Source of the DNA: Syntrophobacterales bacterium
GTDB lineage: Bacteria; Desulfobacterota; Syntrophia; Syntrophales; UBA6807
Length of the DNA stretch: 5,954 nt
Assembly: GCA_021159265.1 (NCBI GenBank)
Contig: JAGGSD010000350.1
Location: 1-5,954, forward strand
Reading direction: 5' to 3'
Shown here: in pieces, positions 5,875 through 5,954 of the stretch
Layout of the letters: the number at the start of each line of letters is the position of its first letter
Numbering within the stretch: the first letter of the stretch is position 1
Notes under the pieces: model-generated
Told to the model about the DNA's origin: nothing
Database searches by the model: none
The model's input: only the letters and a program-made list of their open reading frames with translations
Position numbers and translations under genes: made by a program

Positions 5875-5928
5875 GTAACCGTTCACGAGTTCAAGGTTCT
5901 ATTCTTGTCCCCGGACTGCATTTGGGAT
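5875..5928. repeat. Right arm of 54-bp inverted repeat flanking the operon
   Basis: Reverse complement of 1-54 with two mismatches. Here both edges are visible within the window: similarity to the left arm ends at 5875 inside, and 26 bp of unrelated or uncomparable sequence follow outside. GTTC words at 5881, 5889 and 5896 show the 8- and 7-nt spacing seen in other repeats. Confidence 0.9.
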
Positions 5929-5954
5929 GCGTATTTACGAGAAAAGCGTCAGCT

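Larger units (their letters stand above)
5620..5954. other. Non-coding repeat-rich region upstream of DUF503
   Basis: No gene is supported on either strand. It contains a CAG heptad array (5634-5661), a 7-bp-stem inverted repeat (5700-5728), GTTC words spaced 8 and 7 nt (from 5726), a GAAC-type heptad array (5785-5826) and the right arm of the 54-bp inverted repeat (5875-5928). The last 26 bp are featureless. No convincing sigma-70 promoter for the minus strand was found. A CATAAT box occurs at about 5669-5674 (complement) but has no -35 partner at the right distance. Confidence 0.7.

Overview
The window holds one compact minus-strand operon for translation and RNA metabolism. In transcription order it reads DUF503 (YlxP-like), rbfA, nrnA (DHH phosphoesterase), truB, rpsO and pnp. 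The proteins are full length and intact. This order is the downstream half of the widespread nusA-infB-rbfA-truB-rpsO-pnp cluster. A DHH/NrnA gene between rbfA and truB, moderate GC and the character of the intergenic repeats suggest a Desulfobacterota (former Deltaproteobacteria) genome, possibly a metagenome-derived contig. That assignment is inference; nothing in the window is diagnostic of a genus.

Layout: 1-507 is non-coding and rich in repeats. It carries one arm of a 54-bp inverted repeat, a second nested inverted-repeat pair, and a small MITE-like element of about 155 bp with 13-bp terminal inverted repeats. A hairpin in that element, followed by a U-run, looks like the operon terminator. 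Then come pnp (508-2625), rpsO (2669-2935), a 114-bp spacer with a good sigma-70-type promoter embedded in phased repeats, truB (3050-3985), nrnA (3982-4938), rbfA (4935-5300) and DUF503 (5284-5619). DUF503-rbfA, rbfA-nrnA and nrnA-truB overlap (the last two as ATGA), which suggests translational coupling. 5620-5954 is again non-coding, with heptad-periodic repeats and the second arm of the 54-bp inverted repeat.

How the genes work together: RbfA matures the 30S subunit, TruB makes tRNA pseudouridine-55, S15 nucleates the central domain of 16S rRNA, PNPase degrades RNA from the 3' end, and NrnA finishes the resulting short oligonucleotides. DUF503 has no established function but is a common neighbour of rbfA. 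No infB lies within the 335 bp upstream of DUF503.

The genes are ordinary housekeeping genes. The unusual content is between and around them: near-identical 54-bp inverted repeats bracket the whole operon, and degenerate repeats with 7-8-nt spacing occur in the three larger intergenic regions. I see no defence system, CRISPR array, phage gene, transposase, tRNA or rRNA.
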